Of a stretch of 38,713 bases of DNA, positions 22,919-31,399 are shown in pieces. The position numbers and the translations under genes were made by a program. Each line of letters opens with the position of its first letter. The first letter of the stretch is position 1. The stretch is taken from positions 1 through 38,713 of the IMG/VR virus record IMGVR_UViG_3300030099_005701; one strand, 5' to 3'. The DNA is from a virus. The notes under the pieces are model-generated. The model ran no database searches. It saw only the letters and a list, made by a program, of their open reading frames with translations, and was not told where the DNA came from.

Positions 22919-23854
22919 ATGACGCAACTAGCGACGACCGAGACACCACCACCCGCACCCATCGTCGAGGGCTCGATGCACCTGGCCGACGTGCTGGAAG
23001 CCCGGGCACACCTCACCCCGCAGGACCGGATCAAGCAGAACGAGGAGCTCGTTCGCATCCTGGCTCCGGAGGTTCAGAGGGAGCACCTGATGAGGGTCCA
23101 GGGGAAGGACTACATGTGCGTGGGCGGTGGCATCGCTATAGCTAACGGCATGGGGTTCTCGATCTCCTGCTCCGAGGTCACGTTCAACAAAGACCTCGGC
23201 GTGTACTCGGCGATCGCCACCATGACCGACGGGGTGATCACCGCCGAGGCGATCGGCTACGTCGGGGATGACGAGCGGAAGTGGACGGGCGGACCCAAGT
23301 TCGCCCTGATGAGCATGACCCAAACCAGGGCGATCGCGAAGCTGTGCCGCGCCAACTTCGGTCACCTTTACACCCTGCTCGGGGCGGCCTCGGCCACGCC
23401 GGCGGAGGAGATGTCCGCGGTGCCGATGGTCCATGCATCTAGTGAATCATCTCCCTCCCAGGGGGGCGGTGGTAAGTCAAGCCCCGCCCCCCTTCAGGTG
23501 GAGAAAAAGCAGCCCGTGGCTGTGCCGGGAAGTTCCGGGTCAGCGATCACCAAGATCGAGATCGGGGTGGAAGTTCCCAAGCGTGCCGGCGGCACGATGA
23601 AGAAGAACTTCATCACCCTGGCCGACAGCACCGTGGTGGAGTGCTTCTCGAACAAGAAGACCGACGAGATCTTCAACACGATCGGCGAGAAAGATGCTGC
23701 AGGACTGCAGGTCGAACTGGTCTACGACACCAAGACGTTTGGCAAGAAGACCGTCCACGACTTCAAGGACTACAAGCTCTACGACGCCGACGCCAGGATC
23801 GATGGAGCACCACCAGCGGACGACGTAATCGACGCGGGCGACATTCCATTCTGA
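22919..23854 (+). CDS. Annealing-protein-like recombination protein with SSB-like tail
   Basis: The first 170 residues resemble phage recombination or annealing proteins: GGGIAIANGMGF, a strand-rich IATMTDGVITAEAIGYVG, then MSMTQTRAIAKLCRANFGHL and TPAEEM, a pattern shared with RecT/Rad52/ERF-like families. A Ser/Gly/Pro linker (about 175-210) leads to a basic beta-rich domain (AITKIEIGVEVPKRAGGTMK) that could be an OB fold. The last residues, DVIDAGDIPF, match the acidic DIPF tip by which bacterial SSB recruits replication and repair proteins. I prefer the ATG at 22919, nine bases after GGAG; the ATG at 22910 is too close. It is probably the single-strand binding and annealing protein of this phage. 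Confidence 0.6.
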   Translation: MTQLATTETPPPAPIVEGSMHLADVLEARAHLTPQDRIKQNEELVRILAPEVQREHLMRVQGKDYMCVGGGIAIANGMGFSISCSEVTFNKDLGVYSAIATMTDGVITAEAIGYVGDDERKWTGGPKFALMSMTQTRAIAKLCRANFGHLYTLLGAASATPAEEMSAVPMVHASSESSPSQGGGGKSSPAPLQVEKKQPVAVPGSSGSAITKIEIGVEVPKRAGGTMKKNFITLADSTVVECFSNKKTDEIFNTIGEKDAAGLQVELVYDTKTFGKKTVHDFKDYKLYDADARIDGAPPADDVIDAGDIPF

Positions 23855-23865
23855 AAGGTTGAAGC

Positions 23866-24381
23866 ATGCCAACTATTTACGACATACAAGGCGAATGGGC
23901 AACTCTCGTTGATCTGCTTACCGAGAGTGGCGGCGACATCAGCGACCCGGAGGTCGCAAAGTACATCGACCAGTGCTTCGCCGAGATTGCTAACGATTTG
24001 GAGGCCAAGGTCGATGGATATCTTCGCGTGATTGCCGAGCTCAAGGCACGCGCTGATGTGAGGAAGACGGAGGCTGACCGGCTTGCCCGTCGGGCCCGTC
24101 TCGACCGGCAATCGGTTGACTGGATGAAGGAGCGACTAATTTCCACTCTGACTTCGATGGGGAAGACCGACTTCGAGACGGAGCACTACAAGGTCAAGGT
24201 CTCCAACGTTGGAGGGGTGCGGGGGATGGAGATCGACGATGGCCCCCTGCCGCCTGACTTCACGATCTATCAAACCGTCGAGGAACCGAACAAGGAATTG
24301 ATTCGGAATCGTCTCGAAGCCGGGGAGGACCTCCCGTTCGCCCGACTCCGCGAACGGTCAAAGAGACTGGTGGTGTCCTGA
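23866..24381 (+). CDS. Siphovirus Gp157-like protein
   Basis: This 171-residue protein has the Gp157 pattern: an N-terminal helix with acidic residues, a long coiled coil (LEAKVDGYLRVIAELKARAD, then ADRLARRARLDRQSVDWMK), LISTLTSMGKTDFETEHYKV, and a C-terminal strand region ending in Arg-rich helices. In other phages the family is linked to resistance or recombination loci and commonly lies beside annealing or SSB genes, as here. The molecular role is not established. Confidence 0.75.
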   Translation: MPTIYDIQGEWATLVDLLTESGGDISDPEVAKYIDQCFAEIANDLEAKVDGYLRVIAELKARADVRKTEADRLARRARLDRQSVDWMKERLISTLTSMGKTDFETEHYKVKVSNVGGVRGMEIDDGPLPPDFTIYQTVEEPNKELIRNRLEAGEDLPFARLRERSKRLVVS

Positions 24382-24382
24382 C

Positions 24383-25072
24383 ATGAACACCATCGAAGTC
24401 ACGGATGACTTCCACCGTCTGAACAAAGTGGTTAAGGAGGGCATGGCGACGTTCGTCGAAGTCGGCAAGGCTCTCGCTCAGATCCGGGAAGGCAAGCTGT
24501 ACAGGGAAGCGGGCTACAAGAGCTTCGAGGAGTACAGCCAGGTAGAACTAGGAATACCGGGGCGAAAGTCCCGACGGATGATTACGGCTGCCCAGGTCAA
24601 GGACCTGCCGCCGGGCGTGTCGCTGCGCACAGCCGAGGCGATTGGCCGGGTGCCGGAGAACATCCGGGACGAGGTGGTCGAGCGTGCTGTTGATCGCCAG
24701 GGGCCGGCACCGACCACAAGCATGATCGAGGACATGCGGGAGGAGGTCGAGGCCGAGCTCGCACCACCCGCTCCACCGCCGTCGGTTGAACATCGGATGG
24801 CGGCGGCACAGGACAAGTTCAGAGATGTCTATCGCCTGCTGCAACAGGCGAGGGAGGCGGCACAGCAGCTGGGCAACCACGACGGTGGCGCACTGCTCGA
24901 TGTCGATGCGTGCGTCGTTCACCTGAACAACGCGATGGAAGAGGTCAAGTTCGCGGTGCCCAAGTATCGCTGCCCCTATTGTGGAGGTGAAGGATGTCAG
25001 CAATGCCGCTTCTCTGGGATGTTGTCCCAGAAGCTGTACGAGCTCGTCCCGATCGAGTTGAGACCGGAGTGA
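24383..25072 (+). CDS. HTH/ParB-like protein with C-terminal zinc motif
   Basis: This 229-residue protein starts with helical HRLNKVVKEGMATFVEVGKA and GKLYREAGYKSFEEYSQ, as in phage and plasmid proteins related to ParB or KorB helical domains. A helix-turn-helix-like stretch (PGRKSRRMITAAQVKDL) and an Ala/Pro linker (about 128-135) follow. The C-terminus carries CPYCGGEGCQQC, a DnaJ-like zinc knuckle with two Cys-x2-Cys pairs. It lies in the replication operon and overlaps the helicase start by GTGA. It probably binds DNA and may load or localise the helicase; no catalytic motif is visible. Confidence 0.55.
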   Translation: MNTIEVTDDFHRLNKVVKEGMATFVEVGKALAQIREGKLYREAGYKSFEEYSQVELGIPGRKSRRMITAAQVKDLPPGVSLRTAEAIGRVPENIRDEVVERAVDRQGPAPTTSMIEDMREEVEAELAPPAPPPSVEHRMAAAQDKFRDVYRLLQQAREAAQQLGNHDGGALLDVDACVVHLNNAMEEVKFAVPKYRCPYCGGEGCQQCRFSGMLSQKLYELVPIELRPE

Positions 25073-26694
25073 AGCTGCGACCGAAACAGGTCGAGCAGCG
25101 AAACGCGGTCGAAGACAAGTGGGCCGAGGGTCATCGATCTGTGCTGATGGTCTCGCCCACCGGGACAGGCAAGACCGTCGTGCTCGCGGACATCGTGGCG
25201 AACCAGCGGTTCAAGCGAACCCTGGTCATCGCTCACCGCGAGGAGCTGATCACCCAGCTCGAGGTCGCCCTTCGCCGGGTCGGATGCGACGTTGGTGTTG
25301 AGATGGCCGAGCGGACCGCACGCACCCGTGGGTTTGTTGAGCCCCAGGTTGTCGTCGCGTCGGTGCAGACCCTCGTCGCCGGCGACTGCAACCGGCTGAA
25401 GTCGCTGGTTGACAAGCCAGATCGGTGGGGCCTGACCGTCATCGACGAGGCACACCACGCGATTGCCGACAGCTACCGGATCGTGCTCGAGCACATGCAA
25501 CAGAACGTCCAACATCGCGTACTCGGCGTCACCGCCACCCCCGATCGAACCGACCGCCTAGCCATGGGTGCCGTGTTCGAGGCGGTGGCGCACGAGTACG
25601 CCATCGGTGAAGCAATTGAGGACGGCTACCTCGTGCCCATCAAGCAGCGAGCGATCATGGTCGAGTCACTTGACTACTCGAAATGCCGCACGACGGCCGG
25701 CGATCTCAATGGCCGGGATCTGGCCCGGGTGATGGAGCTCGAACGTAACCTGCACGCAATCGCCGAGCCCACCATGGAGCTGGCCGGCAACCGCAAGGCC
25801 GTCGTGTTCTGTGCCTCGGTGGATCAAGCCCGGCGGATCACCGAGATCTTCAATCGAGCCAAACCACACTCCGCCAGGTTCGTCGAAGGCAACACACCGA
25901 AGGATGAACGCCGGCAGATCTTCCGAGAGTTTGATCGCGGAGACTTCCAGTTCCTTTGCAACTGCATGATCGCGACTGAGGGATGGGACTGCCCGTCGTG
26001 CGAAGTCGTCGTCCTCGGGCGACCCACGAAATCCAGATCCCTGTTCGTTCAATGCGTCGGTCGCGGCACCCGACCTCTACCTGGCGTCGTTGATGCAGCG
26101 ACTGACGCCAGCGAGAGGCGGGCCGCGATCGCCGCGAGCGACAAGACACACTGCGAGATCTTTGACTTCGTCGGCAACTCTGGTCGCCACAAGTTGGTCA
26201 ACATCTTTGACGTACTGGGTGGTGAGCACCCCGGCCCGATCCTCCGGCGAGCCCAGCAGATCGCAGCCGAATCTGATGAAGCGGTAGACATCGACGAGGC
26301 GATCGAACTTGCCCGAGAACAGGAGCGGGCGGAACAAGAGAAGCTCGAGCTCGAGGCGCAGGCCAAGCGGGCCAGGCTGCGGGCCAAGGTCAAGCATTCC
26401 TCTCGCATGTTCAACCCGTTCGACGTGCTCGACATCGCACCTCCGAAGCAGACCAAAGGCGAAGCAGCGAGCGACAAGCAGGTCGCTCTGCTGGCGAAGT
26501 TCAAGATTGACGCGACCGAGATGAGCAAGGCCGAGGCGTCACGCCTGACCCGCGAGGTGTTCCGCCGAATGAACGCCGGCTACTGCACGGTTGCCCAAGC
26601 ACGGATCCTGAAGGAGCACGGTTACTCGACTGAGGTCTCGGTTGCCGAGGCCAGCAAGATTATTGACGGCATCTTTAAGAGGGGGCGACGATGA
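25069..26694 (+). CDS. DEAD/DEAH-type superfamily 2 helicase
   Basis: This 541-residue enzyme has the full SF2 motif set: Walker A SPTGTGKT, IAHREELI (Ia), DEAHH (II), TATPDR (III), ATEGWDCPS (V) and QCVGRGTRP (VI). The C-terminal extension contains SDKQVALLAKFKI and TVAQARILKEHGY, a small helical repeat also seen in other phage helicases of this type. I start at GTG 25069, which overlaps the previous stop. An ATG at 24994 with a good GGAGGTGA site would add 25 residues but overlap the upstream gene by 79 bases. It probably remodels recombination or replication intermediates, or opens an origin. Confidence 0.9.
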   Translation: MKLRPKQVEQRNAVEDKWAEGHRSVLMVSPTGTGKTVVLADIVANQRFKRTLVIAHREELITQLEVALRRVGCDVGVEMAERTARTRGFVEPQVVVASVQTLVAGDCNRLKSLVDKPDRWGLTVIDEAHHAIADSYRIVLEHMQQNVQHRVLGVTATPDRTDRLAMGAVFEAVAHEYAIGEAIEDGYLVPIKQRAIMVESLDYSKCRTTAGDLNGRDLARVMELERNLHAIAEPTMELAGNRKAVVFCASVDQARRITEIFNRAKPHSARFVEGNTPKDERRQIFREFDRGDFQFLCNCMIATEGWDCPSCEVVVLGRPTKSRSLFVQCVGRGTRPLPGVVDAATDASERRAAIAASDKTHCEIFDFVGNSGRHKLVNIFDVLGGEHPGPILRRAQQIAAESDEAVDIDEAIELAREQERAEQEKLELEAQAKRARLRAKVKHSSRMFNPFDVLDIAPPKQTKGEAASDKQVALLAKFKIDATEMSKAEASRLTREVFRRMNAGYCTVAQARILKEHGYSTEVSVAEASKIIDGIFKRGRR

Positions 26695-26957
26695 ACTGGA
26701 CCGAGTATGCGGAAGGTGCTGTGACTCTTGAGGGCCTGGACGACGCCATCATTGGCATCGGCCGTCAGTGGGGCAGCAAACCGTGCATGATCTACAGCGT
26801 TAAGAAGATCATCGACATCCTCGTGAAACGCGATGAGATGAACCCAGATGATGCACTGGAATACTACGAGTTCAACATCATGCAGCTCTACGCTGGCGAG
26901 CAGACCCCGGTGATGATGGAAGGCGTAGTGAGGGAGGTGAGCGATGGGGTGGAATAG
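26691..26957 (+). CDS. Small conserved-looking phage protein (88 aa)
   Basis: It overlaps the helicase stop (ATGA) and the primase start. The sequence LDDAIIGIGRQWGSKPCMIY followed by IDILVKRDEMNPDDALEYYE and FNIMQLYAGEQTPVMM matches a pattern of small replication-region proteins in many phages. No function is known to me. Tight coupling to helicase and primase suggests a replication accessory role. Confidence 0.65.
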   Translation: MNWTEYAEGAVTLEGLDDAIIGIGRQWGSKPCMIYSVKKIIDILVKRDEMNPDDALEYYEFNIMQLYAGEQTPVMMEGVVREVSDGVE

Positions 26958-27798
26958 ATGCACACGGAACAAACCGTGTCACATCTGCGGCAAGCCCGAC
27001 TGGTGCTGCTTCACTCACGATGGCGCAGCTCGATGCATGCGGATCCAGGACGCACCCGACGGCTGGTACATCTGCAAGGTCGATGACCAGGGCGGCACCA
27101 CGTTCCGCCCCGGTGACGGACCTCGCAAGGCAGCCGCACCACGACCCAAGATCGAACCGCCGAAGGTGATCAAGACCAAGAACTGGGGCCGCATCCAACT
27201 GCAGCTACGTTCTGCTCTGGTCACCGATCACACCGACATCCACGCGGAGGGGCTGGGCGTTTCGTCATTGGCGCTCCACCGACTGGGCATTGGGTGGCAC
27301 GAGCAGTGGAGGTGCTGGACGTTTCCGATGTATCAACCGACGGGCGAGATCGTCGGCATGCGGTGCCGAGGCGAGGACGGGAAGAAGTGGGCGATCCCCG
27401 GATCGAGCGATGGCCTGTTCCTGGACAGCGACATTGCCGTGCCCGAGGAGGTCTTCATCTGCGAGGGCCCGACCGACACCGCCGCCCTCATGGACGTGGG
27501 TTTCTACGCCGTTGGGAGACCGAGCTGTCGCGGGGCGGTGATCGCGACCAAGGCCCTCGCGCGAGGCAGACGGGTGGTCATTGTCAGCGACAGCGACGGC
27601 CCGGGGCGAGAAGGTGCCGAGCACTTGGCGTCCAACCTGCTCGGCATGTGCAGAAGCGTGAAGGTAATCGAGCCACCGTGCAAGGACATGCGCGAGTGGA
27701 AGCAAAGGGGCACCTCGCCAGAGGCGGTGAGGATGCTTGTGGATCATGCCAAGGAGCGGCGATATGCAGCGCAACAAGTACAAAGTCGCGCCAGTTGA
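26944..27798 (+). CDS. Toprim primase with zinc ribbon
   Basis: This 284-residue protein has an N-terminal zinc-binding region (CHICGKPDWCCFTHDGAARC), a middle segment (FPMYQPTGEIVGMRCR) and a Toprim domain with VFICEGPTDTAALMDVGF (Glu motif) and VIVSDSDGPGREGA (DxD motif). This is a T7 gp4/DnaG-like primase lacking the hexameric helicase domain that T7 gp4 carries. A GGGAGGTGA site just upstream fixes the start. It should make RNA primers for lagging strands; which polymerase extends them is unclear, because none is encoded in the window. Confidence 0.85.
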   Translation: MGWNRCTRNKPCHICGKPDWCCFTHDGAARCMRIQDAPDGWYICKVDDQGGTTFRPGDGPRKAAAPRPKIEPPKVIKTKNWGRIQLQLRSALVTDHTDIHAEGLGVSSLALHRLGIGWHEQWRCWTFPMYQPTGEIVGMRCRGEDGKKWAIPGSSDGLFLDSDIAVPEEVFICEGPTDTAALMDVGFYAVGRPSCRGAVIATKALARGRRVVIVSDSDGPGREGAEHLASNLLGMCRSVKVIEPPCKDMREWKQRGTSPEAVRMLVDHAKERRYAAQQVQSRAS

Positions 27799-28120
27799 GG
27801 AGCGTCGTGCTCTTGGTCGAACCTTCGCATCGAAGGCTGAGAAGGAGTACGCCTTGATGCTCGAGGACTGGGTGGAGATCGGGATCATCCAGGACTATGT
27901 CTGTCAGCCCAAGGTCTGGCTTGGGTGCCACGAGTACACCTACACCCCAGACTTTCTGGTGATCCCCGATGGTGCCGGGCCGCACTACGTTGATGTCAAA
28001 GGGATGGAGACGACCTCGTTCAAGAGGACGAAGAAACTGTGGTCCGCTCACGGAAGGCTACCCCTGCACGTCGTGAAAAAGAGAGGCAAGAAGTTTGAAA
28101 CGTCCGAGGTGCTGCCGTGA
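27764..28120 (+). CDS. DUF1064-type nuclease
   Basis: This 118-residue protein has the pattern of DUF1064 phage endonucleases: FASKAEKEYALMLEDWVEIG, IIQDYVCQP, YTPDFLVIPD (the PD motif) and HYVDVKGMETTSFKRTKKLW (the D/ExK motif). These conserved acidic and Lys residues form a PD-(D/E)XK active site. Proteins of this type are probably Holliday-junction or branch-specific nucleases in phage replication modules. The ATG at 27764, with an AAGGAG site 8 bases upstream, is the best start; it overlaps the primase end by 35 bases. Confidence 0.8.
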   Translation: MQRNKYKVAPVEERRALGRTFASKAEKEYALMLEDWVEIGIIQDYVCQPKVWLGCHEYTYTPDFLVIPDGAGPHYVDVKGMETTSFKRTKKLWSAHGRLPLHVVKKRGKKFETSEVLP

Positions 28121-30519
28121 GAATGACTGTTGGCAGTGTGCTGCACGACACCAAGATGGCCGAGCAAATCGAGCTCGAGATCGAAGCGATTCAACTGGGC
28201 GTCAAGCGTTACCGCCGGCTGGCCGAGGACGCCGAGAAGCGTGGCGATGCCGCTGCCCTCAAGCCCACGGAGAGACTGCTGGTCTATTGGTTTCCGCTCC
28301 TGCGTGACGCGATCCTTGCGGAGCAGGACGAGATCCTTGCTGGCAAGCCTGGCCCAGGCCGGTCGATAGGCGGGCCGCTGGTGGCGGCATGCCCGGCGGA
28401 CGCGGCAGCGGTTATCACCATGCACACGATGTTAGGCAGAACGGTGTCGCACAACACCGGCGACCTAGTGCTCAAGTGCGCGTACGCCGTGGGGTCGGCT
28501 GTGGTAGCGGAGCTCCATGCCCAGCAGATTCGGGACAACGACGCCGCAGATTGGAACGCTCTGGACAATCGGTTCCGCCGGCTCACTGCTGCTAGGGTGA
28601 ACGCCTGGGCGAAGAAGTCTTTGAGCGATCACCTGTGGAAGAGGAAAGCATGCGTGGCTGCTGGGTCAACTTTGATGGAGCTGGCTCGCAAAGTGTGCCT
28701 TCTCAAGAACGATGAGGACGAATACGAACCCGTCTTCCTGCACGAGCAGCAGTGGCGTGACCGCAAGCGTAAGGGGTGCATTCGCCTGAGTGATCTGGCG
28801 TTCCGCAAGATCGAGGACGGTCACCTGTTCCGGCAGCATCTCCGGCCACGGTTCCTGCCGATGGTGTTTCCCCCGTTCAGTTGGAGCGAGACAGAAGATG
28901 GCGGCTACATCAAAGTCAGAACGCCTTTGATCTCGAAGCCAGCGAACGAACAGATTCGTGCGTTCAAGGAGTCGAAGACCGAGCACGTCTTCGAGGCACT
29001 GAACTCAATGTCCAAGGTGGGATGGAAGATCAACCCGCGAGTCCTGCAGGTTGCCGAGCATATCTGGGAAGAAGGGGGTGGGGTTGGCACGCTCCCCAAG
29101 GCTGACCTCATCCCCCTTCCTGATAGGCCGGCAGACATCGACTACAACGAAGTCGCCAAGAAAGCCTGGAAGTCAGAGGCACATGAGGTGCATGGTGCCA
29201 ACGCCAAGTTGCGGGGGGCGCGTGTTGAGTTCCTTCAGAAGATTTCCCTTGCGAAGCGGTTTGTCAACGAGCCGACGATCTACTTTCCGCATCAGTTTGA
29301 CTTCCGGACGAGGCTGTATCCGGTTCCAGTCCACCTCAATCACCACGGGGACGACTTGTCCAGAGGGCTGCTGATGTTCTCTAAGCCAGTGCCGCTCACC
29401 GACAGGGCACGGTGGTGGCTGAAGGTCCACGCTGCCAACTGCTACGGGTTTGACAAGGCGGACTTCGCCGGCCGCGTGGCCTTCGTCGAGGACATGAAGC
29501 ACGAGATTGCCGCGGTCGGCAGGAACCCCATTGATCAGATTCCGTTCTGGACCAAGGCCGACGAGCCGTTCCAGTTTCTGGCGGCATGCTTCGCTCTCTG
29601 CGATGACACCTTGGCGGAGCACCTGCCGTGTCAAATCGATGGCACCTGCAACGGAAGCCAGCACCTCTGTGCCGCGATGCTCGATGACGTGGGCGGACGG
29701 TGGGTCAACCTACTGCCTGGCGATCACCCCGAGGATGCATACCGCCGCGTCATGCTCAGGGTCCAAGACCGTCTGCGAAACATGGACGACCCCATGGCCG
29801 CGATGGTCGAGCCGTTTGTGAAGCGGAAGACGATCAAGCAGCCGGTCATGACCTCGAATTACAACGTCACTCGTATCGGGGCTAGGGACCAGATCAAGCA
29901 GCGGCTGAAGGAGCTGGACTTTCCAAAGGACCACCTTCGGGCAGCATCGATGTTCCTGGCGAACGAGACCCTCGCCTCCATCGGCGACACCTTCCCGGGG
30001 CCCCAGCTCCTCATGCGGTGGATCGAGGAATGCACCAAGGGGATCTGCGCGAAGTACCCGATGCATGGCCTCGAGTGGACCACGCCCCTGGGGGTCCGAT
30101 GCGTCCAGCCCTACCGGCGGATCTCGACCGTGGAGGTCCGGACAATCATGCAGCGGGTTGTTCTCGGGCACCGCCGTGAAGACGTGCCGGTGGCGAAGGG
30201 GAAGCAACGACAAGGTGGGCCGCCAAACATTGTTCACAGCTGGGACGGTTGCCATGAGATGTCCGTCGCTACCGCCATGGACGAAGATGACATGGACTTC
30301 GCCGGCGTTCACGACGCATACTGGGCCCATGCCGCCAACATGGATCGCTTGGCCTACCACACCAGAGACCAATTCGTGTCGATGCACCAGATGGAGCTGG
30401 TCGATGGTCTGGCTCGTGAGTGGGCGGAGAACTTTCCCAAAGCCCCGATCCCCGATCCGCCGCCGATGGGCCAGCTGGACCTCAGCAAGGTGATGGACAG
30501 TGACTACTTTTTCAGTTGA
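28117..30519 (+). CDS. Single-subunit DNA-directed RNA polymerase (T7-like)
   Basis: This 800-residue polymerase (T7: 883) has the T7 catalytic signatures. IDGTCNGSQH contains Asp508 (T7 Asp537), KQPVMTSNYNV has Lys574 and Tyr582 (T7 Lys631 and Tyr639), and GVHDAYWAHA holds Asp733 (T7 Asp812). WVNLLPG and a short hydrophobic C-terminal end (DYFFS) also match. GTG 28117 overlaps the preceding stop; the ATG at 28123 is an alternative. It should transcribe late genes from phage-specific promoters. It lies just before the structural genes, as in phiKMV rather than T7, implying late activation. Confidence 0.95.
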   Translation: MRMTVGSVLHDTKMAEQIELEIEAIQLGVKRYRRLAEDAEKRGDAAALKPTERLLVYWFPLLRDAILAEQDEILAGKPGPGRSIGGPLVAACPADAAAVITMHTMLGRTVSHNTGDLVLKCAYAVGSAVVAELHAQQIRDNDAADWNALDNRFRRLTAARVNAWAKKSLSDHLWKRKACVAAGSTLMELARKVCLLKNDEDEYEPVFLHEQQWRDRKRKGCIRLSDLAFRKIEDGHLFRQHLRPRFLPMVFPPFSWSETEDGGYIKVRTPLISKPANEQIRAFKESKTEHVFEALNSMSKVGWKINPRVLQVAEHIWEEGGGVGTLPKADLIPLPDRPADIDYNEVAKKAWKSEAHEVHGANAKLRGARVEFLQKISLAKRFVNEPTIYFPHQFDFRTRLYPVPVHLNHHGDDLSRGLLMFSKPVPLTDRARWWLKVHAANCYGFDKADFAGRVAFVEDMKHEIAAVGRNPIDQIPFWTKADEPFQFLAACFALCDDTLAEHLPCQIDGTCNGSQHLCAAMLDDVGGRWVNLLPGDHPEDAYRRVMLRVQDRLRNMDDPMAAMVEPFVKRKTIKQPVMTSNYNVTRIGARDQIKQRLKELDFPKDHLRAASMFLANETLASIGDTFPGPQLLMRWIEECTKGICAKYPMHGLEWTTPLGVRCVQPYRRISTVEVRTIMQRVVLGHRREDVPVAKGKQRQGGPPNIVHSWDGCHEMSVATAMDEDDMDFAGVHDAYWAHAANMDRLAYHTRDQFVSMHQMELVDGLAREWAENFPKAPIPDPPPMGQLDLSKVMDSDYFFS

Positions 30520-31090
30520 CGGGGACAATGGAAGCTACCTCAAGGTCTACTTTGCCGAGGGCCCGACCCTTTCCAAATGGGTCAAACGGCTGGGCTGGAG
30601 CTGGTTCCGCCGGCACCCGCTCACCCTCTGGGAAATGCTCGGGTCCGAGGTGATCGCCAAGGCCTGGGGCACCCGGTGTAGGCATGTCCTGCTGGAGCAT
30701 GGTGGCGGTGTCCTGGACTACCAATTCTGCCGAATCCAGTACTACCCGCTGGACTCGTTCCTCCAGGGCTACCCCGGGGTGATCGGACACTTTCGTGTAC
30801 CACAGGCTGACTCTGTGGATCTGACAGAAAAACTTCCAGATCGGTCACATTTTCTTCAGGCTTTTCTGACGAGCCTGCACTACTACGCGATGTTTCTAAG
30901 CTGTGGGCTGTATCAGCCAAGGACGTGCGTCTCAGTCGCCTCTGAGGCCCTGAGCAAATGTGGGGTCCAGACCCCCCGATCTGTCTGGAGCCCGCCACGG
31001 CTCGCCTGGTGGCTTCTGGAGCAAGGCTATGAGTGGATACCCGAGAACCCTGCCGACGATGTCCGCGGACCTGGTCGAGCAGATGCATGA
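30500..31090 (+). CDS. Putative permuted papain-fold (YiiX/NlpC-like) hydrolase
   Basis: The 196-residue frame starts at GTG 30500, inside the end of the polymerase gene. Two blocks suggest a circularly permuted papain-like fold. The first is TRCRHVLLEHGGGVLDYQF followed by PLDSFLQGYPGVIGHFRV, with His62 in the usual His-before-Gly context. The second is RTCVSVASEALSKCGV, with Cys143 at the start of a helix, then SPPRLAWWLL. This order (His, then Cys) is that of YiiX-type NlpC/P60 relatives. In phages such enzymes can cut cell wall or modify proteins. Since no other lysin is visible, it is a candidate for lysis or entry. The fold call is pattern-based and tentative. Confidence 0.45.
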   Translation: MTTFSVDGDNGSYLKVYFAEGPTLSKWVKRLGWSWFRRHPLTLWEMLGSEVIAKAWGTRCRHVLLEHGGGVLDYQFCRIQYYPLDSFLQGYPGVIGHFRVPQADSVDLTEKLPDRSHFLQAFLTSLHYYAMFLSCGLYQPRTCVSVASEALSKCGVQTPRSVWSPPRLAWWLLEQGYEWIPENPADDVRGPGRADA

Positions 31091-31223
31091 ACGTGTGCCC
31101 CCCGCCGTCGTGGAGGGGCCTGAAATGAGCGATCAACAAATCAGAAACCTGATCTACCAAGCTGGCCGGCGATCCGTCGTGGATGAGCTGATCCGCCTGC
31201 TGGAGCGTGCAAAGGAGCAATGA
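31059..31223 (+). CDS. Small helical protein upstream of the portal module
   Basis: The core MSDQQIRNLIYQAGRRSVVD with a helical LIRLLERAKEQ end is clear. The start is not. The ATG at 31059 gives 54 residues, the ATG at 31125 gives 32 residues with the best ribosome site (GGAGGGG six bases upstream), and the ATG at 31029 has GGAG at eight bases but overlaps the previous gene by 62 bases. Codon use upstream of 31125 looks coding, so I keep 31059. The family is unknown. Confidence 0.5.
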   Translation: MSADLVEQMHERVPPAVVEGPEMSDQQIRNLIYQAGRRSVVDELIRLLERAKEQ

Positions 31224-31225
31224 CC

Positions 31226-31399
31226 ATGGGTGCGCCCTCAATCCCGACCCCCCCACCGCCGCCGCCGCCGCCGGAGCGAGAGGAAAAGGCTGAGTTTTCC
31301 GTAGAGGATGAGAACAGAAAGAAGAACCAAGGCACCGTCACTGGCATGCGTGTGCGGACTGACGCGGCGGGAGCTGGGACGAACGTTCCCGGGCAGTGA
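31226..31399 (+). CDS. Small Pro-rich protein preceding the portal (57 aa)
   Basis: A 57-codon frame fills the gap before the portal gene and its stop overlaps the portal ATG. The product starts MGAPSIPT followed by eight Pro, then a charged linker (EREEKAEFSVEDENRKKNQG) and a C-terminal TVTGMRVRT segment. Short Pro-rich proteins with a similar end sit just before the portal gene in other marine T7-like phages. AAAGGAG lies nine bases upstream of the ATG. Its function is unknown; a virion accessory role is likely from position. Confidence 0.7.
   Translation: MGAPSIPTPPPPPPPPEREEKAEFSVEDENRKKNQGTVTGMRVRTDAAGAGTNVPGQ

Noticed and set aside
22771-23145. Open frame starting at the integrase stop and running into the annealing-like gene
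   Set aside because: Its second half overlaps 227 bases of a well-supported gene and reads as Gly/Pro/Arg-rich shifted-frame sequence. No ribosome site precedes it.
24994-25068. Longer helicase start at ATG 24994 with a GGAGGTGA site
   Set aside because: It needs a 79-base overlap, and the same bases encode the zinc knuckle of the upstream protein. The GTG at the stop/start junction fits helicase N-termini better. Not fully excluded.
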